Positions 33,221 to 41,678 of a stretch of 64,000 bases of DNA are shown here, in pieces; positions within the stretch are counted from its first letter, which is position 1; each line of letters starts with the position of its first letter. This DNA is from Galactobacter valiniphilus (GTDB lineage Bacteria; Actinomycetota; Actinomycetes; Actinomycetales; Micrococcaceae), in NCBI RefSeq assembly GCF_003575975.1, contig NZ_QQXK01000013.1, positions 1 to 64,000 of the forward strand, given 5' to 3'. The notes under the pieces were generated by a model. The model was not told the origin of the DNA and searched no databases. It saw only the letters and a program-made list of their open reading frames with translations. The translations under genes and the position numbers were made by a program.

Positions 33221-33922
33221 TCAGATGCGGGTCAGGCCGGCCTTGCGGCCGCAGTGCGGCCAGGCACCCGGGCCCTGGCCACGGACGACCTTTTCGGCGA
33301 TGGCGATCTGCTGCTCCTTGGTGGCGCGGTGGGCCATGGAGGCGTGCTTGCCGCCACCGTAGGCGCGCCAGGTGCTCGCGGAGAACTGCAGGCCACCGTA
33401 GTAGCCGTTGCCCGTGGAGATCTTCCAGTTGCCACCGGACTCGCACTTGGCGACCTTGGCCCAGACGCCGGCGCGGCTGGCCGAGATCTTGACGGCTGGA
33501 GCGGCCTTGGTCTTCACCGAGAAGCGGTTGGTCAGGTAGACGCTCTTAACCTTCTTGGTCTTGGGATCCCCGAACTTCACGTCCGTGCGGACGGTCCAGC
33601 GACCGACGCCCACGTTGTAGGACTTGACGCCCTTGACGGCCCAGCCGTACTTCTTGCCGGTCTTCTTCACCTTGATGGTGGTGGAGACGATCTTCAGGCC
33701 CTTGGTCGTGGTGCGACCGGCCGCCTTGATGCTGACCTTCTTGCCCTTGGCCACGCTCTTGTCGCCGACGGCGGCGATCTTGGGGGTCTTGGAGGTGAAG
33801 GACTTGCCGACCACCTTGGGAGCGGCGGAGGCGGCGGGCGCGGTGGCCAGGCCTGCGACACCGACGGCGGCGATGGCCGCAGTGGCGGCGCCGACCTTGA
33901 TCAGCTTGGTCGAGTTCTGCAT
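33221..33922 (-). CDS. rpf: Secreted resuscitation-promoting factor (Rpf-type muralytic enzyme)
   Basis: The protein is 233 aa. Signal peptide about residues 1-34 (ASA-A cleavage). A Lys/Val-rich beta-type middle region (about 35-150) matches no domain that I recognise. The C-terminal transglycosylase-like domain (about 153-225) has VWAKVAKCESGGNW with the catalytic Glu, YYGGLQFSASTWRAYGG, a Gln/Ala-rich helix (KEQQIAIAEKV) and PGAWPHC with the second Cys. It cleaves peptidoglycan and promotes regrowth of dormant cells. The long upstream gap carries a perfect CRP/GlxR-type site. Confidence 0.95.
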   Translation of the reverse strand: MQNSTKLIKVGAATAAIAAVGVAGLATAPAASAAPKVVGKSFTSKTPKIAAVGDKSVAKGKKVSIKAAGRTTTKGLKIVSTTIKVKKTGKKYGWAVKGVKSYNVGVGRWTVRTDVKFGDPKTKKVKSVYLTNRFSVKTKAAPAVKISASRAGVWAKVAKCESGGNWKISTGNGYYGGLQFSASTWRAYGGGKHASMAHRATKEQQIAIAEKVVRGQGPGAWPHCGRKAGLTRI

Positions 33923-34140
33923 GGGGGCGTTCTCCGTTTCAGGTCTGCCGCGCCGGCAGTTTCACCGGCGCGAACACCCCCTTTTGCACCGCGTTCGCAG
34001 GATTCTCTTCGGGAGATTCCGGCGGCGTCGGGGGACGAACTCCGAGAACGTTACCCCACCCGTGACCAATCCGTGATCTAAAAATCACGGCCTCAACACG
34101 GTGTGTGCAACGTTTTCCTTGCGATCACTGGGATGCGCGT

Positions 34141-34156
34141 TGTGAGTGAACTCACA
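34141..34156. promoter_or_regulatory. CRP/GlxR-type binding site upstream of rpf
   Basis: TGTGAGTGAACTCACA is a perfect 16-bp palindrome and an exact TGTGA-N6-TCACA consensus. It lies about 219 bases before the rpf start. In Mycobacterium and Corynebacterium, rpf genes are under CRP/GlxR control, which supports the assignment. Confidence 0.7.
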
Positions 34157-34217
34157 GAAAGACCTGGCGTGTCACGTCACGATCTCGAGATCTTTCGAGA
34201 GCAAGGAGACGCGCCGC

Positions 34218-34247
34218 GGGGTGGCTCCGCAAAGGCGGAACCACCCC
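34218..34247 (-). terminator. Terminator of the lipoprotein gene
   Basis: A 13-bp stem with one mismatch (34218-34230 with 34235-34247) and AAAG as the loop follows the stop codon at 34267 by about 20 bases. Confidence 0.75.
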
Positions 34248-34266
34248 CTCGGACAAGGCCCGGCGA

Positions 34267-34698
34267 CTACTTGAGCTTGCAAGCCTTGTCGATGTTCTCC
34301 GTGGCCTTCTTGAACTCATCGCCGTTCATCTTGGTGGAGAGCTCGGTGATCTTGGCGGCAGACTCGGTGGCCTTCGCGGGATCGGCCTTCACGTCGGCAA
34401 CCACAGCGCCGAGCTGCGAGAAGAGGTCGCCCACGGTGGCGAAGTCCTTCGCGACGTCGCCGGAGCCCTTCCCAATCTCGACCATCTTGTCGCCGACGGC
34501 CTTGAGCTTGGTCGGATCCTGGCCGAGCTCCTGGCCCGAGGCGTTGTCAAAGCTCTCGACGCCGTTCGCCTTCAAGACATCCTTGAAGGAATCGCAGGCG
34601 GCCTGGTTGGCATTGCCACCACCACAGGCGGTCAGCGTTGCGGCCAGGGCAAGGGTGGCGACGCCACCGGCAATCTTGGACAGGGTGTTCTTCTTCAA
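34267..34698 (-). CDS. Small secreted lipoprotein of unknown function
   Basis: The protein (143 aa) has a lipoprotein signal: MKKNTLSKIAGGVATLALAA followed by the lipobox LTAC, with the modified Cys at about residue 25, then GGGNANQ as a flexible linker. The mature part is helical and rich in Lys/Ala/Asp, with Cys at about 35 and 140 that may form a disulfide joining both ends. It is monocistronic and sits between rpf and alkaline phosphatase. I recognise no further family. It is anchored on the outside of the membrane. Confidence 0.8.
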   Translation of the reverse strand: MKKNTLSKIAGGVATLALAATLTACGGGNANQAACDSFKDVLKANGVESFDNASGQELGQDPTKLKAVGDKMVEIGKGSGDVAKDFATVGDLFSQLGAVVADVKADPAKATESAAKITELSTKMNGDEFKKATENIDKACKLK

Positions 34699-34769
34699 GG
34701 GAGGTCCCCCACTTTCCTGAAATGTCGAAGAGATGACAGCGTCAGCCTACGCGAGACATGTGTCGATGC

Positions 34770-36245
34770 CTATCGGAGCTCGCCGCCCGCCCCCAGCCCC
34801 AGCGCCCGCTGCACGGTAAAGAAGAGGTCGGTCTGGTCGCTCAGACCCACCACGTTGGCGGCCTGCGGGCCGTAGCCGGCGATGCGCACCTGGGAGCCGG
34901 TGTGCATCTGTGAGCCACCCTCGTCGGAGGTGCCGTAGGCGACCGTGAGCGGCGCACCCTCGTTGGTCGTGAGCGTGCGGGTCAGGCCCAGCGTGGTCTC
35001 GCCGGGGTAGACGATCTGCGAGGAGTGCGCGTGATCCGCCGTCACCACCACGAGCGTGTTCTTATCCTTCTTCGCGAACTCCAGGGCCACCTGGATGGCC
35101 TCGTCGATCTGCACGGTCTCCCCGATCTGACCGCACGGGTTCGCGGCGTGGTCTTCCTTATCGATCGAGGCCGACTCCACCTGCAGGAAGAAGCCCTTCT
35201 CGTTGTTCTTCTTGTTCAGCAGCGAGATGGCTTTGCTCGTCATGTCCTCGAGCCGCGGGGTCTTGCTCGTGAGGGCCGGATTGTCAGCACACCGCACGGC
35301 CGGCTCCTTGCCGCCCGTGCGCGTGGCCTTGGGGCCCTGCCAGTCCACGGGCATATTCCCCTGCGAGAAGAGCCCTAGCACCGGCTTGGACTGGTTGGCT
35401 TTGGAAACGCGGTTCAGCTGCGAGCGGTCGGTGACCACCTGGTAACCCTCGGCCGTGGCCTGCTCCAGGAGCGTCTTGCCCTTGTACTTGCCCGCCGTTG
35501 CGGTCTGGGCGAAGCTCTTGGCGCCCCCGCCCAGGGTCACGTCCGCGCGTGTGGCGATGAGCTGCTCGGTGATGGAGCCGCGGCCGCCGTTCTCGAGCGC
35601 GTTGGTGGGGCACTTGGCGGTGGTTTCCACGGGGCCGTAGCAAGAGCGAGCCGTGACGTGCGAGGCCTGGACGGCGGGGGTGGCGTCCTGCAGTTCGGCC
35701 GAGGAGACGTTGCCCGTGCGCAGTCCCTTCTCCTTGGCCAGCTCCAGGAGCGTCTTCTGCGCCTTGCCCTTGATGTCAACGGAAATGGCGTTGTTGTAGG
35801 TCTTGGTGCCCGTGGCCCAGCCGGAGCCGGAGGCCGCGGAGTCCGTCACGTAGTCGGGCTTGCCCGTGGCCTTATCCAGCGCGTAGGTCGTGTACTGGCC
35901 CGTCAGCGGCAGCGCGTCGAGGCCCGGGAAGCGCCCCGCGGCGCCGTACTGGTAGTTGCGCGCCACCGTGATCTCGGAGTCGCCCATGCCGTCGCCGATG
36001 ATGAGGATGACGTTCATGGCGGAGCTGCCGTCGATCGCCTTGCGCAGCTCCTTGCTGCGGTCACCGTCGTTGCGGGCGGCGCCGCCGTGCTGCGTGATGT
36101 CACTCGTGGTCGGCTGGACGTTTTTGGTGGCGGGGAGGGGAGCCGCGGTGGGCTGTCCGGTCGCCGCGGTCGCGGCGGCTGCACCACCGGCCAGGGCGGC
36201 CACGACAGCGGCCACCGTGAGCGTGCGGGAGAGCGTCTTGTTCAT
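34770..36245 (-). CDS. phoA: Secreted alkaline phosphatase
   Basis: The protein (491 aa) has a Sec signal peptide ending near residue 29 (ATA-A). The core shows [18 protein letters not shown] with the metal Asp. [20 protein letters not shown] carries the phosphorylated nucleophile Ser. [20 protein letters not shown] and [13 protein letters not shown] supply the zinc/magnesium Glu, Asp and His. It releases phosphate from organic esters outside the cell. The ATG at 36245 with GAAGGA upstream is preferred over GTG 36260. A PhoP box is not evident upstream, though GGTTCACAG is a possible half-site. Confidence 0.94.
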   Translation of the reverse strand: MNKTLSRTLTVAAVVAALAGGAAAATAATGQPTAAPLPATKNVQPTTSDITQHGGAARNDGDRSKELRKAIDGSSAMNVILIIGDGMGDSEITVARNYQYGAAGRFPGLDALPLTGQYTTYALDKATGKPDYVTDSAASGSGWATGTKTYNNAISVDIKGKAQKTLLELAKEKGLRTGNVSSAELQDATPAVQASHVTARSCYGPVETTAKCPTNALENGGRGSITEQLIATRADVTLGGGAKSFAQTATAGKYKGKTLLEQATAEGYQVVTDRSQLNRVSKANQSKPVLGLFSQGNMPVDWQGPKATRTGGKEPAVRCADNPALTSKTPRLEDMTSKAISLLNKKNNEKGFFLQVESASIDKEDHAANPCGQIGETVQIDEAIQVALEFAKKDKNTLVVVTADHAHSSQIVYPGETTLGLTRTLTTNEGAPLTVAYGTSDEGGSQMHTGSQVRIAGYGPQAANVVGLSDQTDLFFTVQRALGLGAGGELR

Positions 36246-36522
36246 GACTGCGTCCTTCACCTCTTGAGCAGGAGCGGGCCGGGCCCGCGGATGACGCCCC
36301 CCACTGTGAACCCGCCCGGCAACATCCCCGCCCAGTCAAAGCAAACGACGTGTGAATTCACTCAGCGCCGACCTTGGCTCAGTGACCACCACCCCCATGT
36401 GCAAAGTGTCGATTCGATGCCGAAACTTCAGCGCAATGCCCATTTCTGAGGGTCGGTTCCTTGCTTAGCGTGGGAACCATCTCGCCCGGCGGCGCTGCCG
36501 CCTTGAACCCCCAGGAGGCCCC
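36246..36522. other. Divergent control region of phoA and the hydantoin-type operon
   Basis: The gap drives phoA leftward and the permease operon rightward. It contains a 10-bp perfect palindrome GTGAATTCAC (36352-36361) and one GGTTCACAG-like half-site on the minus strand, which may relate to PhoP or PucR control. No gene is seen. Confidence 0.4.
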
Positions 36523-37860
36523 ATGGCCCAGCTTGCCCACGCTGATGATGCCGCCCTCAGCCGCGTTGCCCCGCGCGATCAGAAGCATTGGTTCGGCATT
36601 GCCGTGCAACGCTTCGGCCAGGTCTCCGCGCTCTCCCAATTCCTGCTCGGCGCCACGCTCGGTTTCGGCATGACCTTCTGGCAGGCAGCGCTCGCGCTCC
36701 TGCTCGGCTCGGTCATCCTCGAGGTCCTCATGTGCATCGTGGGCATCATCGGCCAGCGCGAAGGACTCAACACTGCGCTGCTGGCGCGCTGGACCGGTTT
36801 CGGCGAGATCGGCGCCTCGCTCGTCGGTCTGGCCGTGGGTATCAGCCTCATCGGCTGGTTCGGCATCCAGTCGGCCATCTCTGCCCAGTCGCTCGACGCG
36901 ATGATGCCCGGCGTCATGCCCGTGTGGCTCTGGAGCTTGCTCTTCGGTCTGCTCGTCACCGCCATCGTCGCCTTCGGATTCAAGGGCATGCAGTGGCTCG
37001 CCAACGTCACGGTTCCGCTCTTCCTGGTGCTCGTCGGCTGGTCGGTCATCTCCGAGCTCAGCAAGCACTCGTTCTCCGAGCTGCTCTCCTCCCCTGCCCC
37101 CGGTCCGAGCATCAGCATCTGGGCCGGCACCGGCATCGTCGCGGGCGGCCTCATCGTTGGGGCGATCATCACCGCCGACATGACCCGCTACAACCGCTCC
37201 GCCGCCGACGTCGTCAAGCAGACGGTCGTGGGCGTCAGCTTGGGCGAGTTCGGCATTGGCCTGGCCGGTGTCCTCCTGGCTCACGCGGCCGCCAGCGGAG
37301 ACATCGTCGCCATCGTCACCTCATCCGTCGGCTTCGTCGGCCTGATCATCGTTATCACCGGCACACTGAAGATCAACGACTGGAACCTCTATTCCTCCTC
37401 CCTCGGCCTCGTGAATTTCATCGCCACGACCTTCCGCAAGCAGGTCAGCCGCGTGCCCTTCACGATCATCCTCGGCGTGGTGGGCTCGGTCCTCGCGGCG
37501 GCTGGCATCCTCGGAAAGTTCACCGACTTCCTCGTGGTGCTCAGCGTGGCCTTCCCGCCCATCGCGGGCATCATGGTCGCCGAGTACTTCATCGTGAAGC
37601 GCTGGCGCCCCGAGCTGGACGCCACGCGCGACTCCGGCGCCCTGCCGACCACCGCGCCGCGCGTCGTCCCGGCCACGCTGGTCATCTGGCTGATCTCGGC
37701 CGTGGTGGGCTACGTCGTCACGTGGGGAATCCCCTCGCTCTGGTCCCTCCTGCTCTCCATGCTGTTGTACATCGCGGCGGGCAAGCTCGGCCTGGTGTGC
37801 GGCGTGGGACAGGCGGCCACCGCCGACGCCACGACCACCGCCCCGATCGCCGCTCACTGA
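36523..37860 (+). CDS. NCS1-family permease (cytosine/hydantoin-type transporter)
   Basis: The protein (445 aa) has 12 membrane segments. DQKHWFGIAVQRFGQVSALS in the N-terminal region and GTGIVAGGLIVGAIITADMT with the TRYNRSAADVV loop are typical of the CodB branch. The NDWNLYSSSLGLVNF segment matches the substrate-coupling helix. The strong SD AGGAGG lies five bases before the ATG. It is first of six co-oriented genes: permease, HyuA-type hydrolase, three DUF917 proteins and a PucR regulator. Its cargo is therefore probably the operon substrate, a hydantoin-, purine- or pyrimidine-like ring. Confidence 0.92.
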   Translation: MAQLAHADDAALSRVAPRDQKHWFGIAVQRFGQVSALSQFLLGATLGFGMTFWQAALALLLGSVILEVLMCIVGIIGQREGLNTALLARWTGFGEIGASLVGLAVGISLIGWFGIQSAISAQSLDAMMPGVMPVWLWSLLFGLLVTAIVAFGFKGMQWLANVTVPLFLVLVGWSVISELSKHSFSELLSSPAPGPSISIWAGTGIVAGGLIVGAIITADMTRYNRSAADVVKQTVVGVSLGEFGIGLAGVLLAHAAASGDIVAIVTSSVGFVGLIIVITGTLKINDWNLYSSSLGLVNFIATTFRKQVSRVPFTIILGVVGSVLAAAGILGKFTDFLVVLSVAFPPIAGIMVAEYFIVKRWRPELDATRDSGALPTTAPRVVPATLVIWLISAVVGYVVTWGIPSLWSLLLSMLLYIAAGKLGLVCGVGQAATADATTTAPIAAH

Positions 37861-37905
37861 CCCCTCACCTCCCCTCCTCGTTTAGTTCAGCGAAAGAAGA
37901 AGCAC

Positions 37906-39465
37906 ATGCACATCGGCATCGACGTTGGCGGAACCAACACCGACGCGGTCCTCATGGACGGGCGCACCACGCTCGCGGGCGTGAAGAACTCCACCAGCTC
38001 CGACGTGACCAGCGGCATCGTGGCCGCCATCGAAGCGCTGCGCGGCGACCATGCCTTCGAAGGCCACGAGATCTCCGCCGTGATGATCGGCACCACGCAC
38101 TTCATCAACGCCCTCGTCGAGGCCAGGCGCCTGGCCCCCACGGCCGCCGTCCGGCTCGGCCTCCCGGCCACTGCTGCGCTGCCGCCGCTCGTCGACTGGC
38201 CGGACACGCTGCTCGAGGCGATCCATGCCAAGAGCTACCTCGCGCACGGCGGCTACGAGTTCGACGGTCGCCCCATCTCACCCCTGGATCCCGAGGAACT
38301 GCGCGGTATCGCCGCCGACATGGCGGCCAACGGCATCCGCTCCGTCGCCGTCTCCTCCGTCTTCAGCCCCGTCAACCACGACCTCGAGGTGCAGGCGGCC
38401 CAAATCCTCTCCGAGGTGCTCGGCGACGGCGTCGCCATCTCGCTCTCGCACGAGATCGGCCGCATCGGGATCCTGGAGCGCGAGAACGCCACGATCATCA
38501 ACGCGGCGTTGCGCGAATTGGCCGGCGAGATCGTCGACGGCCTGACCGCCGCGGTCCGCGCCCAGGGAATCGAGGCCCCCATCTTCCTGAGCCAGAACGA
38601 CGGCACGCTCATGGACGAGGACTACGTGCGCCAGTACCCGGTGGCCACCTTCGCCTCCGGCCCGACCAACTCGATGCGCGGCGCCGCCCAGACTTCGGGG
38701 CTGGCCACGTGCGCCGTCATCGACGTGGGAGGCACCACGGCCGACATCGGCCTGCTCATCAACGGCTTCCCCCGTGAGACCGCCAACGAGGTCAAGGTCG
38801 CTGGCATCCGCACCAACTTCCGCATGCCGGACGTGCTCTCGCTCGGCATCGGCGGCGGGTCCATCGTGAACCCCGACACCGCCGAGGTGGGGCCGGAGTC
38901 CGTGGGCTATCGCTTGAGCACCGAGGCGCTCGTGTTCGGCGGCTCCACTCTGACGGCGACCGACATCGCTGTGGCCGCCGGGCGCGCGAGCGTTGGCGAC
39001 GCGAGCAAGGTGGCCCACCTTGACCCCGAGCTCGTCCAGCGCGTCCTCGCCCGCATTGCCGAACGCGTCTCCGAAGCCGTGGACCGCATGCGCACCTCCC
39101 CCGAGCCGCTCCCCGTGGTCGCCGTGGGCGGCGGGTCCATCCTGCTGCCGGACGAGCTGCCGCTCTTCGGGACGGTGCACCGCCCCGAGAACTACGCCGT
39201 GGCCAACGCCATCGGCGCCTCGATCGCCCAGGTTGGCGGCGAGATCGACAAGGTCTACGCCGTGGAACCGGGGCGCCGCGAAGAGACGATCGCCGACGTC
39301 CGTGCCGAGGCAGTCAACAAGGCCATCGCCGCCGGCGCCGCGCCGGATTCCGTCGTCATCGTCGACTTCGACGAGGTGCCCATCCCTTATCTGCCTGGCA
39401 ACGCCACGCGCCTCCGTGTCAAGGCCGTGGGCGATCTCGACATGAACACGGGGGTGCAGGCATGA
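37906..39465 (+). CDS. Hydantoinase/oxoprolinase family protein (short HyuA type)
   Basis: The protein (519 aa) belongs to the actin/hexokinase-fold ATP-dependent amidohydrolases. The first phosphate loop is IGIDVGGTNTDAVLMDG at residues 3-19, the second is CAVIDVGGTTADIGL, and VVAVGGGSILLPDEL holds the adenosine motif. Full-size HyuA is near 690 residues and pairs with HyuB; this short form has no HyuB in the window and is instead overlapped by DUF917 genes. It likely opens a hydantoin ring with ATP. The stop overlaps the next start by ATGA. Confidence 0.9.
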   Translation: MHIGIDVGGTNTDAVLMDGRTTLAGVKNSTSSDVTSGIVAAIEALRGDHAFEGHEISAVMIGTTHFINALVEARRLAPTAAVRLGLPATAALPPLVDWPDTLLEAIHAKSYLAHGGYEFDGRPISPLDPEELRGIAADMAANGIRSVAVSSVFSPVNHDLEVQAAQILSEVLGDGVAISLSHEIGRIGILERENATIINAALRELAGEIVDGLTAAVRAQGIEAPIFLSQNDGTLMDEDYVRQYPVATFASGPTNSMRGAAQTSGLATCAVIDVGGTTADIGLLINGFPRETANEVKVAGIRTNFRMPDVLSLGIGGGSIVNPDTAEVGPESVGYRLSTEALVFGGSTLTATDIAVAAGRASVGDASKVAHLDPELVQRVLARIAERVSEAVDRMRTSPEPLPVVAVGGGSILLPDELPLFGTVHRPENYAVANAIGASIAQVGGEIDKVYAVEPGRREETIADVRAEAVNKAIAAGAAPDSVVIVDFDEVPIPYLPGNATRLRVKAVGDLDMNTGVQA

Positions 39466-40568
39466 GCTGGATCCTTGACGCCGGGCGCGTCGAAGACATC
39501 GCCCGCGGTGCGGCACTGCTCGGCACGGGCGGCGGCGGAGACCCCTACATCGGTGCCCTGCTCGCCCGCCAGGCGCTGGCCGAACACGGCCCCGTGACCG
39601 CGGTGACCCTCGAAGAGGTGCCCGACGACGCAGTCGTGCTCACCGTTGCCATGATGGGCGCCCCCACCGTGATGGTGGAGAAGCTGCCGAGCCTCAAGGA
39701 AGTCATGGCCCCCGTGCGCGCCGTGGGCGAGTACCTGGGTCGCCCTGTGACGCACGTGGCCTGCGCCGAGGTGGGCGGGGTGAACTCCACGATTCCCATC
39801 GCCGCCGCAGCAGCGCTGGGCCTGCCGCTCATCGACGCCGACGGCATGGGCCGCGCCTTCCCCGAGCTGCAAATGGTGCTCCCCACCCTCTACGGCGTCA
39901 CGGCCTCGCCCCTGGCCCTCGCCGATGAGAAGGGGAATGTCTCCGTCCTGAACACCGTGGACAACACCTGGACCGAGCGGATCGCCCGCGTAGCCTGCGT
40001 GGAGATGGGTTGCTCCGTCATAATCTCCGGCTTCCCCATGGATGGTGCCACGGCCAGGGCCGCCCTGGTTCCGGACTCCCTGAGCCACTGCGGCAACATC
40101 GGATCCGCGATCCTGGCCGCCCGAGAGGAGAAGCGCGACCCAGTCGGCGCCATCGTCGAGTTGGTGCGCGGCCGCGAACTCTTTGGCGGCAAGGTGGTCG
40201 ATGTCCAGCGCGGCACCACTGCCGGCTTCGCCCGCGGCCGGGCACGCATCGAGGCTGGGAGCGGCGCGGAGGCGAGCGCCCTCGAGCTCAACTTCCAGAA
40301 CGAGCACCTCGTGGCCCGCACCGACACCAAGGTGCTCGTCACTGCGCCGGATCTGATCATGGTGGTCGACCACGACTCCGGTGAACCGATCACCACGGAG
40401 GCGCTGCGCTACGGCCAGCGCGTGCGTGTCCTCGCGGCGCCGTCGGATCCGCGCTGGCACCAGCCGGAGGCCCTGGCCATGGTGGGGCCCCGCTACTTCG
40501 GCTACGAGATGCCATCGCACCGCTGGGACGGCAGTACCGATCCCGAGCCGGCGACGGTGGCCTCATGA
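39462..40568 (+). CDS. DUF917 protein 1 (S-methyl-thiohydantoin desulfurase family)
   Basis: The protein is 368 aa. The N-terminal signature ARGAALLGTGGGGDPYIGAL is followed by MMGAPTVMVEKLPS and LIDADGMGRAFPELQM, the conserved DUF917 blocks. A second domain starts near residue 165 and includes FGGKVVDVQRGTTAGFARGR, then a beta-rich end with PDLIMVVDHDSGEPITTEAL. The family name comes from S-methyl thiohydantoin desulfurase activity; the substrate of this member is unknown. The start overlaps the hydantoinase stop and its stop overlaps DUF917 protein 2. Confidence 0.9.
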   Translation: MSWILDAGRVEDIARGAALLGTGGGGDPYIGALLARQALAEHGPVTAVTLEEVPDDAVVLTVAMMGAPTVMVEKLPSLKEVMAPVRAVGEYLGRPVTHVACAEVGGVNSTIPIAAAAALGLPLIDADGMGRAFPELQMVLPTLYGVTASPLALADEKGNVSVLNTVDNTWTERIARVACVEMGCSVIISGFPMDGATARAALVPDSLSHCGNIGSAILAAREEKRDPVGAIVELVRGRELFGGKVVDVQRGTTAGFARGRARIEAGSGAEASALELNFQNEHLVARTDTKVLVTAPDLIMVVDHDSGEPITTEALRYGQRVRVLAAPSDPRWHQPEALAMVGPRYFGYEMPSHRWDGSTDPEPATVAS

Positions 40569-41647
40569 GCTGGCAGCTGCGCGCCGAGGACCTCCCCGAC
40601 CTGGCCCGCGGCGCCACCCTCCTCGGGACGGGCGGCGGCGGTGATCCGTACATCGGCCAAAAGCTCGTTGAGCGGGTGCTCGGCGAGCGCACCATCACGG
40701 TGTGGGATCCCGAGGATGTTCCGGCCGACGCCCTGGTCATTCCCACGGCGCAGATGGGTGCGCCGACCGTCATGGTGGAGAAGATCCCCGCGGGGACCGA
40801 GCCCACCTTGGCACTACGGATGCTCGAAGAGCACCTGGGACGCACGGCGCAGGCCACCATGCCGATCGAGTGCGGGGGCATCAACTCGATGATCCCGCTC
40901 ATCGTCGCGGCGGAGACGGGACTGCCCGTCGTCGATGCCGACGGCATGGGTCGGGCCTTCCCCGAGCTGTCGATGGAGACCTTTGCCGTCTACGGGGTCC
41001 ACGGATCCCCGCTGGCGCTGGCCGGCGAGCGTGGCGAGCGCGTCATCATCGACACCGGTGACGACGATCGGCAGATGGAGTGGCTTGCACGTGGGGTCAC
41101 CATCCGCCTGGGCGGTGTGGGCCACATCGCCGAGTACGCCATGACGGGCGAGCAAGTCCGCGCCACTGCGGTGCCACGCACGCTCTCCATGGCGCTGGCG
41201 CTCGGCCGGGCCATCCGGGAGGCGCGGGAGCGCCACGAGGATCCGTTCGAGGCGATCGCGGCGGCGTTGGCCCCCACGCTCTACAGCCACGTTCGCGAGC
41301 TCTTCCGCGGCAAGGTCGCCGATGTCGAACGGCGCACCACTGAGGGCTTCGCACGCGGCCGGGCGATCATCGAGGCGCCCGAGGGCCAGCAGATGGAGAT
41401 CGATTTTCAGAACGAAAACCTCGTGGCCCGTTGTGGCGGGGCGGTCGTAGCGATCGTGCCCGACCTCATCTGCGTTGTTGATGCGGAGACGGCCGAGCCC
41501 ATCACCACGGAGGGCCTGCGGTACGGCCAGCGCGTGCGCGTGCTCGGCATTTCCACGCCGGAAATCATGCGCACTCCGGAGGCGCTGGCCACGTTTGGCC
41601 CGGCGGCCTTCGGGCTGAGCGAGCCCTTCGTTCCCGTGGAGTCATAG
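40565..41647 (+). CDS. DUF917 protein 2 (S-methyl-thiohydantoin desulfurase family)
   Basis: The protein (360 aa) is closely similar to DUF917 protein 1: ARGATLLGTGGGGDPYIGQK, QMGAPTVMVEKIPAG, VVDADGMGRAFPELSM and FRGKVADVERRTTEGFARGR all match in order. The two therefore arose by tandem duplication but have diverged in the central 100 residues, which suggests a two-subunit complex or two substrates rather than simple gene dosage. ATGA overlap on the left; the 31-base gap on the right contains a possible internal promoter. Confidence 0.9.
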   Translation: MSWQLRAEDLPDLARGATLLGTGGGGDPYIGQKLVERVLGERTITVWDPEDVPADALVIPTAQMGAPTVMVEKIPAGTEPTLALRMLEEHLGRTAQATMPIECGGINSMIPLIVAAETGLPVVDADGMGRAFPELSMETFAVYGVHGSPLALAGERGERVIIDTGDDDRQMEWLARGVTIRLGGVGHIAEYAMTGEQVRATAVPRTLSMALALGRAIREARERHEDPFEAIAAALAPTLYSHVRELFRGKVADVERRTTEGFARGRAIIEAPEGQQMEIDFQNENLVARCGGAVVAIVPDLICVVDAETAEPITTEGLRYGQRVRVLGISTPEIMRTPEALATFGPAAFGLSEPFVPVES

Positions 41648-41666
41648 GCAGCGCTTGGCCGCCGCC

Positions 41667-41672
41667 TAAACT
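41667..41672 (+). promoter_or_regulatory. Possible internal leaderless promoter before DUF917 protein 3
   Basis: TAAACT is followed by six bases and the ATG at 41679. No ribosome site precedes that ATG, and no -35 box is clear. Confidence 0.4.
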
Positions 41673-41678
41673 GAAGCC

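Larger units (their letters stand above)
33923..34266. other. Regulatory gap upstream of rpf
   Basis: No gene is seen. Moving away from rpf it holds GTTACCCCACCCGTGACC-type partial symmetry, a hairpin CCGTGAT-N6-ATCACGG at 34071-34090, the CRP-like site at 34141-34156 and the lipoprotein terminator at 34218-34247. The stretch is AT-richer than its surroundings. I looked for the c-di-AMP (ydaO) riboswitch that precedes many rpf genes and could not find its conserved core. Confidence 0.5.

Noticed and set aside
33923-34266. A c-di-AMP (ydaO) riboswitch upstream of rpf
   Set aside because: Many actinobacterial rpf genes have one, so I looked for the conserved core on the minus strand. Only short hairpins and the CRP-like site are visible and the core blocks are missing.
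36246-36330. A PhoP box in front of phoA
   Set aside because: Only one GTTCAC-like half-site is seen, and the direct repeat at 11-base period expected of actinobacterial PHO boxes is missing.
36352-36361. GTGAATTCAC as a second CRP site between phoA and the permease
   Set aside because: It is a perfect palindrome, but the two TGTGA-like halves are only two bases apart, not six.
36588-38777. A 729-codon open frame across the NCS1 permease and HyuA genes
   Set aside because: It runs in the wrong frame of two clear genes and is extremely Arg/His-rich, typical of a shadow frame.
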